A program made the position numbers and the translations under genes. Below, piece after piece: positions 51,042-60,677 of a stretch of 64,000 nucleotides of DNA; position 1 is the stretch's first letter, and every line of letters starts with the position of its first letter. Origin of the DNA: Bacteroidota bacterium (lineage in GTDB: Bacteria; Bacteroidota; Bacteroidia; Chitinophagales; LD1). The DNA lies in NCBI GenBank assembly GCA_026391075.1, contig JAPLES010000009.1, positions 96,828 through 160,827 on the forward strand, in the 5' to 3' direction. The notes beneath the pieces are model-generated. The model was given only the letters and a program-made list of their open reading frames with translations. It ran no database searches and was not told where the DNA came from.

Positions 51042-52082
51042 TCAACCGTTCTTATTCGCCAACTGTCCGCAGGCAGCATCAATATCTTTTCCGCGACTTC
51101 TTCGAATGGCAACGTTCACTTCTTTATTGCGCAAATACTCAACAAAGGCATCTCTGTATTCGCGTTTTGCTTTTCGCAAATCAACACCCGTTACATTGTT
51201 GAACTCAATGATATTTACAAAAGAAGGAACCTGGTCGGTGAGATAATATAGACGATCAGCGTCTTCAATGGAATCGTTGAACTTATCGAACAAAATATAT
51301 TCAAAGGTGATTTTGTTTCCTGTTTTTTCATAGAAATAATTGAGTGCATCCATTACTTCCTCCAACGGATTCGACTCATTGATGGCCATAATTTTATTTC
51401 GCTTTTCATTGGTTGGAGCATGAAGCGAAAGTGCCAGATTGAATTTCATTCCTTCATCTGCCAATCTTTTTATTCCGCGAACTATGCCTGAAGTAGAAAC
51501 TGTGATTCGCTTTTGCGCCATATTCAAACCATGTGGTGAAGTGATGTAACGAATGCTTTGCATCACGTTATCGTAATTGAGCAAAGGCTCCCCCATACCC
51601 ATGTAAACAATATTGGTGAGTTGCTTTCCACTGTGTTCAATGGCGTGTTTGTTTAGCAAAACAACCTGGTCGTAAATTTCTCCCGCTTCTAAATTTCGTT
51701 CGCGCTTTAAAAAACCAGTCGCACAAAAAGTGCAACTCAACGTGCAGCCAACCTGAGAAGAAACACAGGCGGTATTCCGTTCATCATCGGGAATCATTAC
51801 TCCTTCCACTAAACGGTCATCGTGCAATTTCATTCCCAGCTTTACCGTTCCATCCGAACTTTTCTGAACAATGTTTTCGGTAACAGAATAGAAAGAAAAT
51901 TGTTCTGAAAGTTTTGTTCGAAGGTCTTTTGAAAGATTCGTCATCTCTTCAAAATTTCTTGCCGATTTTTTCCATAGCCATTCATGCACCTGCTTGGCGC
52001 GAAACTTTGGTTCGCTCATTTTTTCAAATTCAGCAATCATTTCTTCCGAAGAAAATTTTCGTATGTCGGGTTTCAAATTCAT
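51042..52082 (-). CDS. rlmN: 23S rRNA (adenine-2503-C2) methyltransferase
   Basis: A radical-SAM dual-specificity methyltransferase for A2503 of 23S rRNA and A37 of some tRNAs. The Fe-S motif is CTLSCTFCATG (C-x3-C-x2-C), preceded by the RlmN start region LWKKSARNFEEMTNLSKDLR and followed by NIVYMGMGEPLLNYDNV, RITVSTSGIVRGIKRLAD and NLALSLHAPTNEKR. The open frame extends to 52169, but those residues overlap the terminator of the upstream gene; ATG 52082 (MNLKPDIRKFSSEEM) is the right start, 346 residues. Confidence 0.94.
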   Translation of the reverse strand: MNLKPDIRKFSSEEMIAEFEKMSEPKFRAKQVHEWLWKKSARNFEEMTNLSKDLRTKLSEQFSFYSVTENIVQKSSDGTVKLGMKLHDDRLVEGVMIPDDERNTACVSSQVGCTLSCTFCATGFLKRERNLEAGEIYDQVVLLNKHAIEHSGKQLTNIVYMGMGEPLLNYDNVMQSIRYITSPHGLNMAQKRITVSTSGIVRGIKRLADEGMKFNLALSLHAPTNEKRNKIMAINESNPLEEVMDALNYFYEKTGNKITFEYILFDKFNDSIEDADRLYYLTDQVPSFVNIIEFNNVTGVDLRKAKREYRDAFVEYLRNKEVNVAIRRSRGKDIDAACGQLANKNG

Positions 52083-52123
52083 GGAGGTGCGAATGTAAAA
52101 TAATGAACTCGGCTTCTTTAAAA

Positions 52124-52158
52124 ACAAAACGGGTTCCGAAAGTTTTCGGAACCCGTTT
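52124..52158 (-). terminator. Terminator of the DUF1573 gene
   Basis: Minus-strand hairpin AACGGGTTCCGAAA / TTTTCGGAACCCGTT with a following TTTGTTTTT stretch, 23 bases past the DUF1573 stop. Confidence 0.88.
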
Positions 52159-52180
52159 GTAAATTTCAATACACTAATTA

Positions 52181-52690
52181 CTAGTGAGGTTGATTTTGAG
52201 TTGGAGTAACTGTAGGTGTTGCACTTGGCGTTGGAGCCGGATTAGGGTCGTTTACAGTTCCTGTAATTTTCAAAGTTTCGTTTGGATTCTTTGCGTTAGA
52301 AGTAACGGTTACAGTTTTTGTAAAAGGACCTACACGGTTGATATCGTAGTGAACCGAAATACTTCCTCCTTTACCTGGAAGAATTGGTTCAGTAGGACAA
52401 GTAGGAACAGTGCATCCACAACTTCCGCGACAACTAGAAATAATAAGTGGAGACTTACCAATGTTCGTGAATTTGAATTCGCGTTTCGAATTGGACTCAT
52501 CTGCCTTGGTAACCGTACCATAATCAATGGTCGTGTTATCCCATTTGAAATCAGCAGCGTTTGGATCCGGTGCAGGTGCCGGTGTAGTGGCTTGTGGTTG
52601 CGCAGCAGCTGGAGTTGTCTCCTTTTTCTCCTGTGCTACAGCTAATATTGCTGTCCCACCAAAACATAACATCAGAAATAATTTTTTCAT
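52181..52690 (-). CDS. DUF1573-domain secreted protein
   Basis: A signal peptide (MKKLFLMLCFGGTAILAVAQ) and an Ala/Thr/Pro-rich spacer (about 20-40) lead to a DUF1573 domain: FKWDNTTIDYGTVTKADESNSKREFKFTN, GKSPLIISSCRGSCGCTVPTCPTEPILPGKGG and VTVTSNAKNPNETLKITGTV; the tail is PTPSATPTVTPTQNQ. An upstream ATG at 52741 adds 17 residues of Lys/Gln-rich sequence with no signal character, so ATG 52690 is preferred. The CxSCGC cysteines are family features. Role unknown; it may be a periplasmic beta-sandwich protein. Confidence 0.88.
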   Translation of the reverse strand: MKKLFLMLCFGGTAILAVAQEKKETTPAAAQPQATTPAPAPDPNAADFKWDNTTIDYGTVTKADESNSKREFKFTNIGKSPLIISSCRGSCGCTVPTCPTEPILPGKGGSISVHYDINRVGPFTKTVTVTSNAKNPNETLKITGTVNDPNPAPTPSATPTVTPTQNQPH

Positions 52691-52738
52691 CGTTGTTGTT
52701 GTTTTTAGTTTAAAAAATTGTTGTCGTTTGATACAAAT

Positions 52739-52768
52739 CAAATGTAATGCCTTTTGTCATTTGCACAA
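52739..52768 (-). promoter_or_regulatory. Promoter of the DUF1573 gene
   Basis: On the minus strand TTG (52766-52768), a 19-base spacer and TACATTTG (52739-52746) match the Bacteroidota consensus; the start of transcription would be near 52732, 42 bases from the ATG. Confidence 0.6.
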
Positions 52769-52945
52769 TACTGGAACTAGGTTGCTTTAACGTTTTTTAC
52801 AGTTAATTTTCTTTTGTGAAACAGAAACAAATTTGGATTTAGTTTCTTTTAAAAACAACTTCTTATTGGTTTTGTTATAAATTTTATTCACCGAATTTCC
52901 ACAATTCTGTTCTTACTTTCGATTCCATATTTAAAAGAAAAAAAG

Positions 52946-53440
52946 ATGAGTAGCCAACCAGTTATATTTTTTCGCTTCTGCCTTAGTTTGGTAGTTACGA
53001 TTCTGCTAGGTTCTTGTAAATCAAGCAATGTAAATACGGGTAAAACTAACGACACTATAATTTGTTCTTTGCAAAGAACGCCCTGTTTTGGTCGCTGTCC
53101 TGTCTATGAAATAAAAATTTTTGAAAGCGGGCTGCTTTTATATAAGGGACAAAGAAATGTGGATGATACTTTATGCCACTTCAGGCAAATCAATGGGAAA
53201 GAATTGAAGAAGCTTAAGGATACATTTGCAAAGGCGGAATTTTTTGCCTTGAACTCGACTTATCCTTTTGATGAACGTGCCCCGGTTGACCTTCCATCGT
53301 GTATCATCTTTTTCAAGAACAATAACCAGGAAAAAACTGTTGTAGACCATCACTGGAAAACACCTGAAAAACTGAGTTTTCTAGAGCGGAAAATAGATTC
53401 TTTAGCTAGTCCTAAATTTTTACAATTCTGTGACAAATAA
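52946..53440 (+). CDS. DUF6438-type lipoprotein
   Basis: A 164-residue lipoprotein with a lipobox at VTILLGSCKSSN (Cys24), an early low-complexity spacer, then SLQRTPCFGRCPVYEIKIFESGLLLYKGQRNVD, the CPVYEIKIF signature of DUF6438. No catalytic residues are apparent. A putative -7-like element near 52913 is weak, and no terminator is seen between it and the next gene 83 bases on. It is likely periplasmic-facing; function unknown. Confidence 0.78.
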   Translation: MSSQPVIFFRFCLSLVVTILLGSCKSSNVNTGKTNDTIICSLQRTPCFGRCPVYEIKIFESGLLLYKGQRNVDDTLCHFRQINGKELKKLKDTFAKAEFFALNSTYPFDERAPVDLPSCIIFFKNNNQEKTVVDHHWKTPEKLSFLERKIDSLASPKFLQFCDK

Positions 53441-53475
53441 TTTTAGCCACCTATCGGTTGAGTAAAAAATTCGGT

Positions 53476-53483
53476 TACTTTTG
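53476..53483 (+). promoter_or_regulatory. -7 element upstream of the secreted PKD protein
   Basis: TACTTTTG at 53476-53483 matches TAnnTTTG; the start of transcription near 53490 would leave a 34-base leader. The -33 box is short of consensus spacing. Confidence 0.45.
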
Positions 53484-53523
53484 TCATTCTTAAATTTTAT
53501 TACACAAAAAAACCGCTAACAAA

Positions 53524-56031
53524 ATGAAAAAGTTTTTACTTAGTTTGATGGTAACCGTAGTGACTTTGGCCGCAGGTGCTCAAGGCAAGCATATGGCGCC
53601 AAATCCATACAAAACAGGTTACAAAGAACAACCGGTAGTTCTTACCCATAATTCAACGTATTCTCCGGTAACACATCAACAACGTGATTCAAGAAGCGGA
53701 GCTATTTCTTCTTCTGTACTTCATGCTGAACAAATTGGAACAGCTGGTAACCTCCTAACAATTATTGAAGGAACTTGTAACCAAATTGATGTGGATGACC
53801 AATTGAATTTGGTAACTTTTATTCACCGTAATGACAACTCTGTTTTTGGCGGAAACCTGGCTCAATACAGATTTGATGTTTCTCACGACAGGGGCGGTTC
53901 TTGGACTTCTGATTTAGGAACTCTAAATAATGATGTTTCTATTGATAATTCTGCAACTTCACCTCAATGTCGTTTTCCGCAGGCAGGAATTTTTAATCCT
54001 GCAGGCAATACAAATCCTGATAGTGCGTATTTGATTTATTCAGGCACTTATCATAATGGAACAAACTGGATAGGGCAAGCGCGTGGAAGAGGACTTATAT
54101 CGGGTGATACTTCTACTTTTAATGTTCACCTCGATCCTATAACTAGTCCTACTCATAATGCTATTGCAACTGGTTTTTGCCACGGTGCTCAAGGAGTATT
54201 TTGGAATTTGAACCGCCAATACAATGGCGGATTTAATGCAGGAGACCCACAGGTAACAACGGGTTTTATTGTTGAAAAGGGAGTTTGGAATTCAACAACT
54301 AAAGATGTTGACTGGACACAACAAACAATTCCTCAAAATTTTGTTCATGCTTTATCTGGAACAACAGATTTTACGGTTGTTTATAGCACAAACATTGCGT
54401 TTGACCCTACGGGACAATACGGATGGATTGTTGCTTTAGCAGATATTACTCCAGATTTGGATAGTGTGCTGGATCCTATCTTTTGGAAATCTACTGATTT
54501 TGGTGCCACATGGAGTTCAGCTATACGAGTTGATTTAGATAGCTTACCTGAAGTAATGGCTGAATTAAGTTTAGTGAACGAAGTAAGCGGAGGTGCCTCA
54601 TCTGGAGTTCCTACAGGATGGGGAGATGATGGCGATTTAGTAGTTGATGCTTGGGGAAATCCTCACTTCTTAACGTTGGTTGGAGCAGGTACTGGATATG
54701 GAATTGAATTTGCCGGCTTCGATATGTGGGATCTTACATACAATGCAAACAATCCTTCTTGTCAAGGTGGATGGAATGGATGGCACGGAATTTATTTAGA
54801 CAGCCTTCATAGCCTGCAAGGTGATATGACTAGTGATGCCACGCCTTTCACAGAGTCTAATCGACCTTTGGCTTCTACTACCCTTGATGGCAAAAGATTA
54901 TTTTTCTTTTGGACAGAATCGGATGTAGCTTGGGTTGGATCAAACGATAACCTTTTGCCAAACTTGTTTGGAAAAGGCCTTGACCCCGAACATTTTTTGA
55001 CTACTAAAACAGTAAATTTTACAGAGGGAGATGCACTTTTTGGAGGAGAAACTTCTAACACGGCTGGAGGAACTTATGGAGGAGCTAAATACGCCACCGC
55101 TTCTCCACGAGCACTGGTAAATGGCGATACTTATAATGTTCCTTTAGTGTTGACTCAGATTGATTACAATTTTGATCTTACAACTGGCTTAGGAGCTTCA
55201 GATCAGCCGGCTGCTTTTTGGTATGTAAATAATATCAATTTTGCTAAATGCGATTTTACTGAAGGCCGTTCTGCCGATGTTGAAATTAATGGCTTGGCTT
55301 CTGTTACCATTAACGCAGGAGACTCTTATACCGAAGATGGAGCGACACTTACTTATCTTGACACTGCATGCTACCATAGCGGTTTATTGCATTTAGTAAT
55401 TGACACTGGTAACTTGAACACTACTGTTCCTGGAACTTACCACATTTGCTATTATGCAGAAGATGCTAACGGAAATATTTATGCAGCTGATTCAAGAACT
55501 GTAGTTGTAGGTGCTATTCCAACGGCCGAGTTTTCTTGGACATTCCCTAACTTCCCTTACAAACCACAGTTCCAAGATCAATCAACCAATGGACCTACTT
55601 CATGGGTTTGGAACTTTGGAGATGGTACTGGATCAAACGTTCAGAATCCGCTTAAAACTTTTACATCAAACGGTACGTTTCATGTTTGTTTAACGGTGAG
55701 CAATAGTTTTGGAACTTCACAAACTGTTTGTCACGACATTGTAATTACTGGTACTGCCATCAATGAAACAGCGTTCTCTCAACAAGTTTCTATGTTCCCT
55801 AACCCGTCAAGCGGAAAGGTTATGCTTAACATGAACGGAAATGTTTCTCCTGAATTTACAGTTACTGTTTATAATTCAATTGGCGAAACAGTATTGAACT
55901 CGACAAAGTATAAAGCGGGAACTACTAGTGTAGAGCTTGACTTAACAAACGCTGCAAGTGGTTTGTATCTAGTTAAAATACTAAGCAAGGAAGGCACAGC
56001 GGTGAAACATCTCACTATTGAGCAGAAATAA
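53524..56031 (+). CDS. Large secreted protein with PKD domain, T9SS type A
   Basis: An 835-residue exported protein. A signal peptide MKKFLLSLMVTVVTLAAGA is followed by a beta-propeller-like body (about 75-560; TFIHRNDNSVFGGNLAQYRFDVSHDRGGSWTSDLG, WKSTDFGATWSS), then an HYR/DUF5011-like Ig domain (about 575-660; VTINAGDSYTEDGATLTY), a PKD domain (about 663-745; FSWTFPNFPYKPQFQDQSTNGPTSWVWNFGDGTG) and a T9SS CTD (about 755-835). No catalytic motif is obvious; the propeller could bind glycans. A terminator follows; the GC and codon use look like the neighbours. Confidence 0.85.
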   Translation: MKKFLLSLMVTVVTLAAGAQGKHMAPNPYKTGYKEQPVVLTHNSTYSPVTHQQRDSRSGAISSSVLHAEQIGTAGNLLTIIEGTCNQIDVDDQLNLVTFIHRNDNSVFGGNLAQYRFDVSHDRGGSWTSDLGTLNNDVSIDNSATSPQCRFPQAGIFNPAGNTNPDSAYLIYSGTYHNGTNWIGQARGRGLISGDTSTFNVHLDPITSPTHNAIATGFCHGAQGVFWNLNRQYNGGFNAGDPQVTTGFIVEKGVWNSTTKDVDWTQQTIPQNFVHALSGTTDFTVVYSTNIAFDPTGQYGWIVALADITPDLDSVLDPIFWKSTDFGATWSSAIRVDLDSLPEVMAELSLVNEVSGGASSGVPTGWGDDGDLVVDAWGNPHFLTLVGAGTGYGIEFAGFDMWDLTYNANNPSCQGGWNGWHGIYLDSLHSLQGDMTSDATPFTESNRPLASTTLDGKRLFFFWTESDVAWVGSNDNLLPNLFGKGLDPEHFLTTKTVNFTEGDALFGGETSNTAGGTYGGAKYATASPRALVNGDTYNVPLVLTQIDYNFDLTTGLGASDQPAAFWYVNNINFAKCDFTEGRSADVEINGLASVTINAGDSYTEDGATLTYLDTACYHSGLLHLVIDTGNLNTTVPGTYHICYYAEDANGNIYAADSRTVVVGAIPTAEFSWTFPNFPYKPQFQDQSTNGPTSWVWNFGDGTGSNVQNPLKTFTSNGTFHVCLTVSNSFGTSQTVCHDIVITGTAINETAFSQQVSMFPNPSSGKVMLNMNGNVSPEFTVTVYNSIGETVLNSTKYKAGTTSVELDLTNAASGLYLVKILSKEGTAVKHLTIEQK

Positions 56032-56054
56032 TATTTCTCTTCTTTACAAAAATG

Positions 56055-56086
56055 AATCCCTCTGAATTTTCAGGGGGATTTTTTTT
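56055..56086 (+). terminator. Terminator of the PKD-protein gene
   Basis: AATCCCTCTGAA / TTTTCAGGGGGATT-type hairpin followed by TTTTTT, 23 bases past the stop. Confidence 0.85.
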
Positions 56087-56167
56087 GTTACTACTCAACG
56101 CAAAAAAATGTAAATGACAATTCAATGACTTCTCTCCGTCAGCTATTCGGTTATTTTTGACGCTGTC

Positions 56168-56899
56168 ATGTTTGCAATTTTCAAAAAAGAAATTCAGCAG
56201 TTTTTTAGTTCGTTGATTGGCTATATGGCTATCATTGTTTTTCTCTTGGTGCTTGGTCTTTTCATCTGGGTTTTTCCCGACACCAATATTTTCGATTACG
56301 GTTACGCCACGCTCGATTCCTTCTTCAATATTGCTCCTTACATTTTCATCTTTCTCATTCCTGCTATTACCATGCGCTCGTTTGCGGAGGAAATAAATAC
56401 AGGCACCATTGAATTGCTTTCAACTCGCCCGGTTACCGAAATGCAAATTATACTCGGAAAATATTTCGCAGCGTTACTTTTAGTGTTCATTGCAATACTT
56501 CCAACCTTCATTTATTTCGTCACTGTTTATTTGCTCGCATCGCCAGTTGGTAATGTTGACACTGGCGGAATTCTCGGTTCTTACTTCGGCTTATTATTTC
56601 TTGCAGCTGTTTTCATAGCTATCGGAATTTTTTGTTCGTCAGTTACGTCCAATCAAATTGTGGCGTTTATCGTTGGCGTGTTTTTATGTTTCTTCATTTA
56701 TCTCGCCTTTGGTTACATCGCGCAATTCGGAATTTTCATTGGTAAAAACGATTACCTGGTTGAATCGCTTGGATTGAGTGCACACTTTGATGCCATGGGA
56801 AAAGGAGTAATTGATACGCGCGATGTGGTTTATTTCCTCAGTGTTATTTCTGTATTTATTGTTTTCACCCGAACCGCATTAGCCAGCAGAAGATGGTAA
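56168..56899 (+). CDS. gldF: Gliding-associated ABC permease GldF
   Basis: A 243-residue ABC-2-type permease with six helices, starting MFAIFKKEIQQFFSSLIGYMAIIVFLLVLGLFIWVF, with ITMRSFAEEINTGTIELLSTRPVTEMQIILGKYFAALLLV as in GldF. With GldA (not in this window) and GldG it forms the gliding-associated ABC transporter. Its stop overlaps gldG by seven bases, so translation is coupled. The substrate is not known. Confidence 0.9.
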   Translation: MFAIFKKEIQQFFSSLIGYMAIIVFLLVLGLFIWVFPDTNIFDYGYATLDSFFNIAPYIFIFLIPAITMRSFAEEINTGTIELLSTRPVTEMQIILGKYFAALLLVFIAILPTFIYFVTVYLLASPVGNVDTGGILGSYFGLLFLAAVFIAIGIFCSSVTSNQIVAFIVGVFLCFFIYLAFGYIAQFGIFIGKNDYLVESLGLSAHFDAMGKGVIDTRDVVYFLSVISVFIVFTRTALASRRW

Positions 56900-58617
56900 A
56901 GAAGTTGAAAAAGAGTTCGTTGAATCGGAGAGATTCTGCCATTCGCTTAGTGCTGATGGTGGCAATTATTCTTTTGGTGAACGTGGTAAGCCGCCTGTAT
57001 TATCTGCGCTTCGACTTAACAGCTGAAAAGCGGTACTCTATTTCTTCGCCCACCAAAAACATGGTGAAGAATTTGAAAGATGTGGTTACGGTGAAAGTTT
57101 ATCTAGGTGGCGATTTGAACGCGGGGTTCACCAGATTAAAGGAATCAACTAAAAATTTATTGGCAGAATTTCGTGCGTATGGCGGCAAAAACATCGAGTA
57201 TGAATTTATTGACCCTATGGCAATTGAAAATTTAGATGAGCGCAAAGCGGTAATGAGCGATTTGATGCAGCGCGGACTTGCACCCACTAACCTTACTACA
57301 AAAAGTAAAACAGAAAGCAAACAACAACTGGTTTTCCCTGTTGCTCTGGTCACTTATGCCGGAAGAGAAATGCCTGTTCAATTACTCGAAAACCAAATGG
57401 GCTATTCGCCACAAGAAATTCTGAACAACTCGGTAATTTCTCTTGAATACAAATTTGCCAATGCAATAAAAAAACTGATTCAGTATCGCGCGCCTCGAGT
57501 TGCATTTATTAAAGGCAACGGTGAATTGAGTTCGGTTGAATTGGCAGACATTGAAGCAACCCTCAAAGGATTACAATATCAAGTGAGCGAAGTGGTGTTG
57601 CAAAACAGCTATCACATTTCTTCTGAAATAGATGCTATTGTAATTGCAAAACCGCGTTTGGCATTTGACGAAAAAGATAAGTTTAAGATAGACCAATACA
57701 TCATGCACGGTGGCAAAGTGTTGTGGCTCGTAGATGGAACAAATGCGGAGATGGATAGCTTAAAAGTGAACAGAGGAATCCAGTCTATTAATTCAAACGA
57801 CCTGAACTTAGACGACATGCTTTTTAAATATGGCGTTCGCGTAAACAATGATGTGGTGCAGGACATCAATCTTAACAATCCAATTCCATTGGTGGTGGGG
57901 CAAATGGGCAATGCACCGCAAACTCAAATGTTTCCTTGGTATTATTTCCCGTTGCTGGTTTCTGAAAACTCACACCCCATAGGGAAAAATTTAGACCCTG
58001 TTGCCGCATTTTTTGCGAGCACTATTGATACAGTTGGCAATGATGGAGTGCGCAAAACAATTTTACTACGCACTACAGACAATGCAAAGGCGCAACTCGC
58101 TCCTACACGAATTCACTTCGGCATTTTGCAGAGCAAGCCAAATCCCGCTTACTACAATCAACCAAAATTGCCAGTAGCCGTTTTGCTCGAGGGCGAATTT
58201 GAAAGCGTTTATAAAAACCGTTTGTCGCCCGAATTTTTGGCGGCAAGTGATACGATTGAAAATTTAAAGTTCGTTGATAAAAGCAAACCGAGCAAAATGA
58301 TTGTGATTGGAGACGGAGATATCATTCGCAGTGAAGTGCGAAACGACAGCAGCGCTTATCCGCTTGGTTATTACATGTACACGAAACAAACTTTCGCCAA
58401 CAAAGATTTTATTTTGAATTGTATTGAATACCTGATTGACGACAGCGGCATTCTCGAAACCCGAAACAAAGAAGTGAAGTTGCGTTTGCTTAACAGCGTG
58501 AAAGTGGAAGATGAAAAACTGAAATGGCAACTTATCAATATTGCACTTCCAATCTCTATTATCATTTTATTAGGTGTAGTATTCGGCTTCTATCGCAGAA
58601 AAAAATACGCTTCTTAA
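56893..58617 (+). CDS. gldG: Gliding-associated protein GldG
   Basis: A 574-residue membrane protein of the GldG family: N-terminal helix IRLVLMVAIILLVNVVSRLYYL, then LTAEKRYSISSPTKNMVKNLKDVVTVKVYLGG, a large extracytoplasmic domain with IAKPRLAFDEKDKFKIDQYIMHGGKVLWLVDG, and a C-terminal helix (INIALPISIIILLGVVFGFYRRKK). It is coupled to gldF by a seven-base overlap. With GldF it completes the exporter; the role in gliding is established for flavobacteria, and in non-gliders the pair may serve another export. Confidence 0.9.
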   Translation: MVKKLKKSSLNRRDSAIRLVLMVAIILLVNVVSRLYYLRFDLTAEKRYSISSPTKNMVKNLKDVVTVKVYLGGDLNAGFTRLKESTKNLLAEFRAYGGKNIEYEFIDPMAIENLDERKAVMSDLMQRGLAPTNLTTKSKTESKQQLVFPVALVTYAGREMPVQLLENQMGYSPQEILNNSVISLEYKFANAIKKLIQYRAPRVAFIKGNGELSSVELADIEATLKGLQYQVSEVVLQNSYHISSEIDAIVIAKPRLAFDEKDKFKIDQYIMHGGKVLWLVDGTNAEMDSLKVNRGIQSINSNDLNLDDMLFKYGVRVNNDVVQDINLNNPIPLVVGQMGNAPQTQMFPWYYFPLLVSENSHPIGKNLDPVAAFFASTIDTVGNDGVRKTILLRTTDNAKAQLAPTRIHFGILQSKPNPAYYNQPKLPVAVLLEGEFESVYKNRLSPEFLAASDTIENLKFVDKSKPSKMIVIGDGDIIRSEVRNDSSAYPLGYYMYTKQTFANKDFILNCIEYLIDDSGILETRNKEVKLRLLNSVKVEDEKLKWQLINIALPISIIILLGVVFGFYRRKKYAS

Positions 58618-58678
58618 AATGACAATTCTGTGACAATGGATTGCAGAAAATTCTTCTTCTTCGTTACAGCTTATACTT

Positions 58679-59719
58679 ATGAAAAAATTCTTCCCATACA
58701 TCGTTGTTATTATTGTGCTTGCAGTTGCAGTAGTTTGGTTTATCAAAAACCAATCGAAGGGAACTATTAACGAGCGCGAAGGAAATTTTGCTGTAAAAGA
58801 CAAAAACGAAATTTCAAAAATCATTCTTACTGAAACCGATAAACAAGCTATTGAAATTTCAAACGCAAATGGTTTGTGGATGGTGAACGGAAAGTATGCC
58901 GCGCGTGAAGACATGGTTGAAAGTCTGCTTATGGTTGCTACACGAGTTACATCACTTTGTCCTGTTCCTGCGGCTGCTCACGATAATGTTATTCGCGAAT
59001 TGATGACACATCATGTACGCGTTGAAGTTTTTGACAAAAACAATACATTACTAAAATCTTATTGGGTGGGTGGACCAACTACCGATGGACAAAACACCTA
59101 CATGCTTTTAGAAAATGATGGGCAACCCGCGAGTAGACCACACCTAACTTACATTCCAGGTTTTAAAGGATTTCTTACACCACGTTTTAATGCCGATGAA
59201 GAAACGTGGAGAACACGCGCGGTGTTTAATTATAGGGAGGAAGAAGTTAAATCGCTTCGTGTGGATTACACCACAGATGAAAAAAAATCTTTTTCGATTA
59301 CAAAAATTTCAGCCGATTCGTTTATCGTTTCACCAGCTAATGAAAAATTTCGCATCAACGATTCGTATCAGCAAAAATATATTCGGCAATACCTGCGTTT
59401 CTATTCTTCCATTTATTTAGAAGCGTTTGCAAACGATTTGCCTAATCGCGATTCAATTATTAAAACAACTCCCTACTGTACCATTACAATTACCGAAGCA
59501 GATAGTACAGTAAATACGGTGAAATTATTTCGCATGCCTGTGAACAAGCGAAGTAAAATGCAGTTTGATGCTAACGGTAATCCAATGGCTTACGACATTG
59601 ATCATTTTTTTGCTTCACTACATCATGATAAAGATTTAGCTCTTGTTCAGTATTATACTTTTGGAACCCTGTTGCGCGACTACAAAGATTTTTTCTTCAA
59701 GACCTCAGTAACCAAGTAA
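58679..59719 (+). CDS. DUF4340 protein linked to gldFG
   Basis: A 346-residue protein anchored by an N-terminal helix (FFPYIVVIIVLAVAVVWFI), mostly extracytoplasmic. It starts KGTINEREGNFAVKDKNEISKIILTETDK, followed by beta-rich sequence typical of DUF4340 (LWMVNGKYAAREDMVESLLMVATRVTSLCPVPA), and lies 61 bases after gldG on the same strand. DUF4340 proteins are regular companions of GldG-type ABC-2 systems and are thought to act with them; no reaction is known. Confidence 0.85.
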   Translation: MKKFFPYIVVIIVLAVAVVWFIKNQSKGTINEREGNFAVKDKNEISKIILTETDKQAIEISNANGLWMVNGKYAAREDMVESLLMVATRVTSLCPVPAAAHDNVIRELMTHHVRVEVFDKNNTLLKSYWVGGPTTDGQNTYMLLENDGQPASRPHLTYIPGFKGFLTPRFNADEETWRTRAVFNYREEEVKSLRVDYTTDEKKSFSITKISADSFIVSPANEKFRINDSYQQKYIRQYLRFYSSIYLEAFANDLPNRDSIIKTTPYCTITITEADSTVNTVKLFRMPVNKRSKMQFDANGNPMAYDIDHFFASLHHDKDLALVQYYTFGTLLRDYKDFFFKTSVTK

Positions 59720-59738
59720 TTTTTCACTTTCGTTTTGA

Positions 59739-60671
59739 ATGAAAAATTTTCGCGCGCATATTTTTCTTTTTATTGTCAACCTCTTTTACGGAGCAGGTTT
59801 TACGGTAAGTAAAATGGTAATGCCCGAATTCATTAAACCATTCAGCTTTATTTTCATACGCGTGTCAACGGTTACTACTTTATTTTTTCTGCTGCATTAT
59901 TTCTGGCAGAGAGAAAAAGTGGAGCGCAAAGATTTTTTTCTGTTGGCAATTTGCGGGCTCTTTGGAGTGGTAATAAATCAGGAAATGTTTTTTCTGGGCT
60001 TAAGCATTACTACTCCTATAAATGCTTCGCTCATCATGATTATGACGCCCATTCTTGTTTTCGTGATTTCATTTTTTCTGGCGCATGAGAAAGTAACCTG
60101 GCAAAAAATACTGGGCATTGTGTTAGGTGCGCTTGGTGCTTTTGTCATCATTAGCGGCAAAGGATTTAATTTTTCGGGCAACACAGTAATGGGCGATTTG
60201 TTCATTCTCATCAATGCCACTTCGTATGCCGTGTATCTGGTTATTGTTCGTCCGCTGATGAAAAAGTATCATCCGCTTACGGTGGTGAAGTGGGTATTTT
60301 TCTTTGGTTTGTTTCCTGTTACCATTTTCGGAATTCAACAATTTGCATCGGTGCAATGGCACACATTTACTTTTCAAACGTGGTTAGCGGTCGCCTTCAT
60401 AGTTATCTGTACAACCTTTCTTGCTTATTTGCTCAACATGCTAGCGCTTCGCGAAGTGCATTCGAGTGTAGTAGGTGCTTACATTTATTTGCAACCAATT
60501 CTTTCAACTGTTATCTCAATACTGGTGGGCAAAGATGAATTGAGTTTTGAAAAAATAATTTCAGCTGTTTTGATTTTTAGTGGAGTTTACCTCGTTTCAT
60601 TTTCAGGAGTAATTAAAAATTTCGGTAAGCCCAAAGAAGAACCTGGTACAGATGATATGCTTATGGAATAA
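59739..60671 (+). CDS. EamA-family (DMT) transporter
   Basis: A 310-residue inner-membrane protein with ten helices in two EamA repeats: first half FLFIVNLFYGAGFTVSKMVM to FVIISGKGFN; second half from GNTVMGDLFILINATSYAVYLVIVRPLMKKYHPLTVVKWVFFFG. The C-terminal repeat keeps LREVHSSVVGAYIYLQPILSTVISILVGKDEL. It may export a metabolite or drug; the substrate cannot be told. It follows the DUF4340 gene by 20 bases, so may be co-transcribed. Confidence 0.88.
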   Translation: MKNFRAHIFLFIVNLFYGAGFTVSKMVMPEFIKPFSFIFIRVSTVTTLFFLLHYFWQREKVERKDFFLLAICGLFGVVINQEMFFLGLSITTPINASLIMIMTPILVFVISFFLAHEKVTWQKILGIVLGALGAFVIISGKGFNFSGNTVMGDLFILINATSYAVYLVIVRPLMKKYHPLTVVKWVFFFGLFPVTIFGIQQFASVQWHTFTFQTWLAVAFIVICTTFLAYLLNMLALREVHSSVVGAYIYLQPILSTVISILVGKDELSFEKIISAVLIFSGVYLVSFSGVIKNFGKPKEEPGTDDMLME

Positions 60672-60677
60672 AGCCTG

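Noticed and set aside
52083-52169. 29 additional residues on RlmN
   Set aside because: They cross the terminator of the DUF1573 gene and have no RlmN character.
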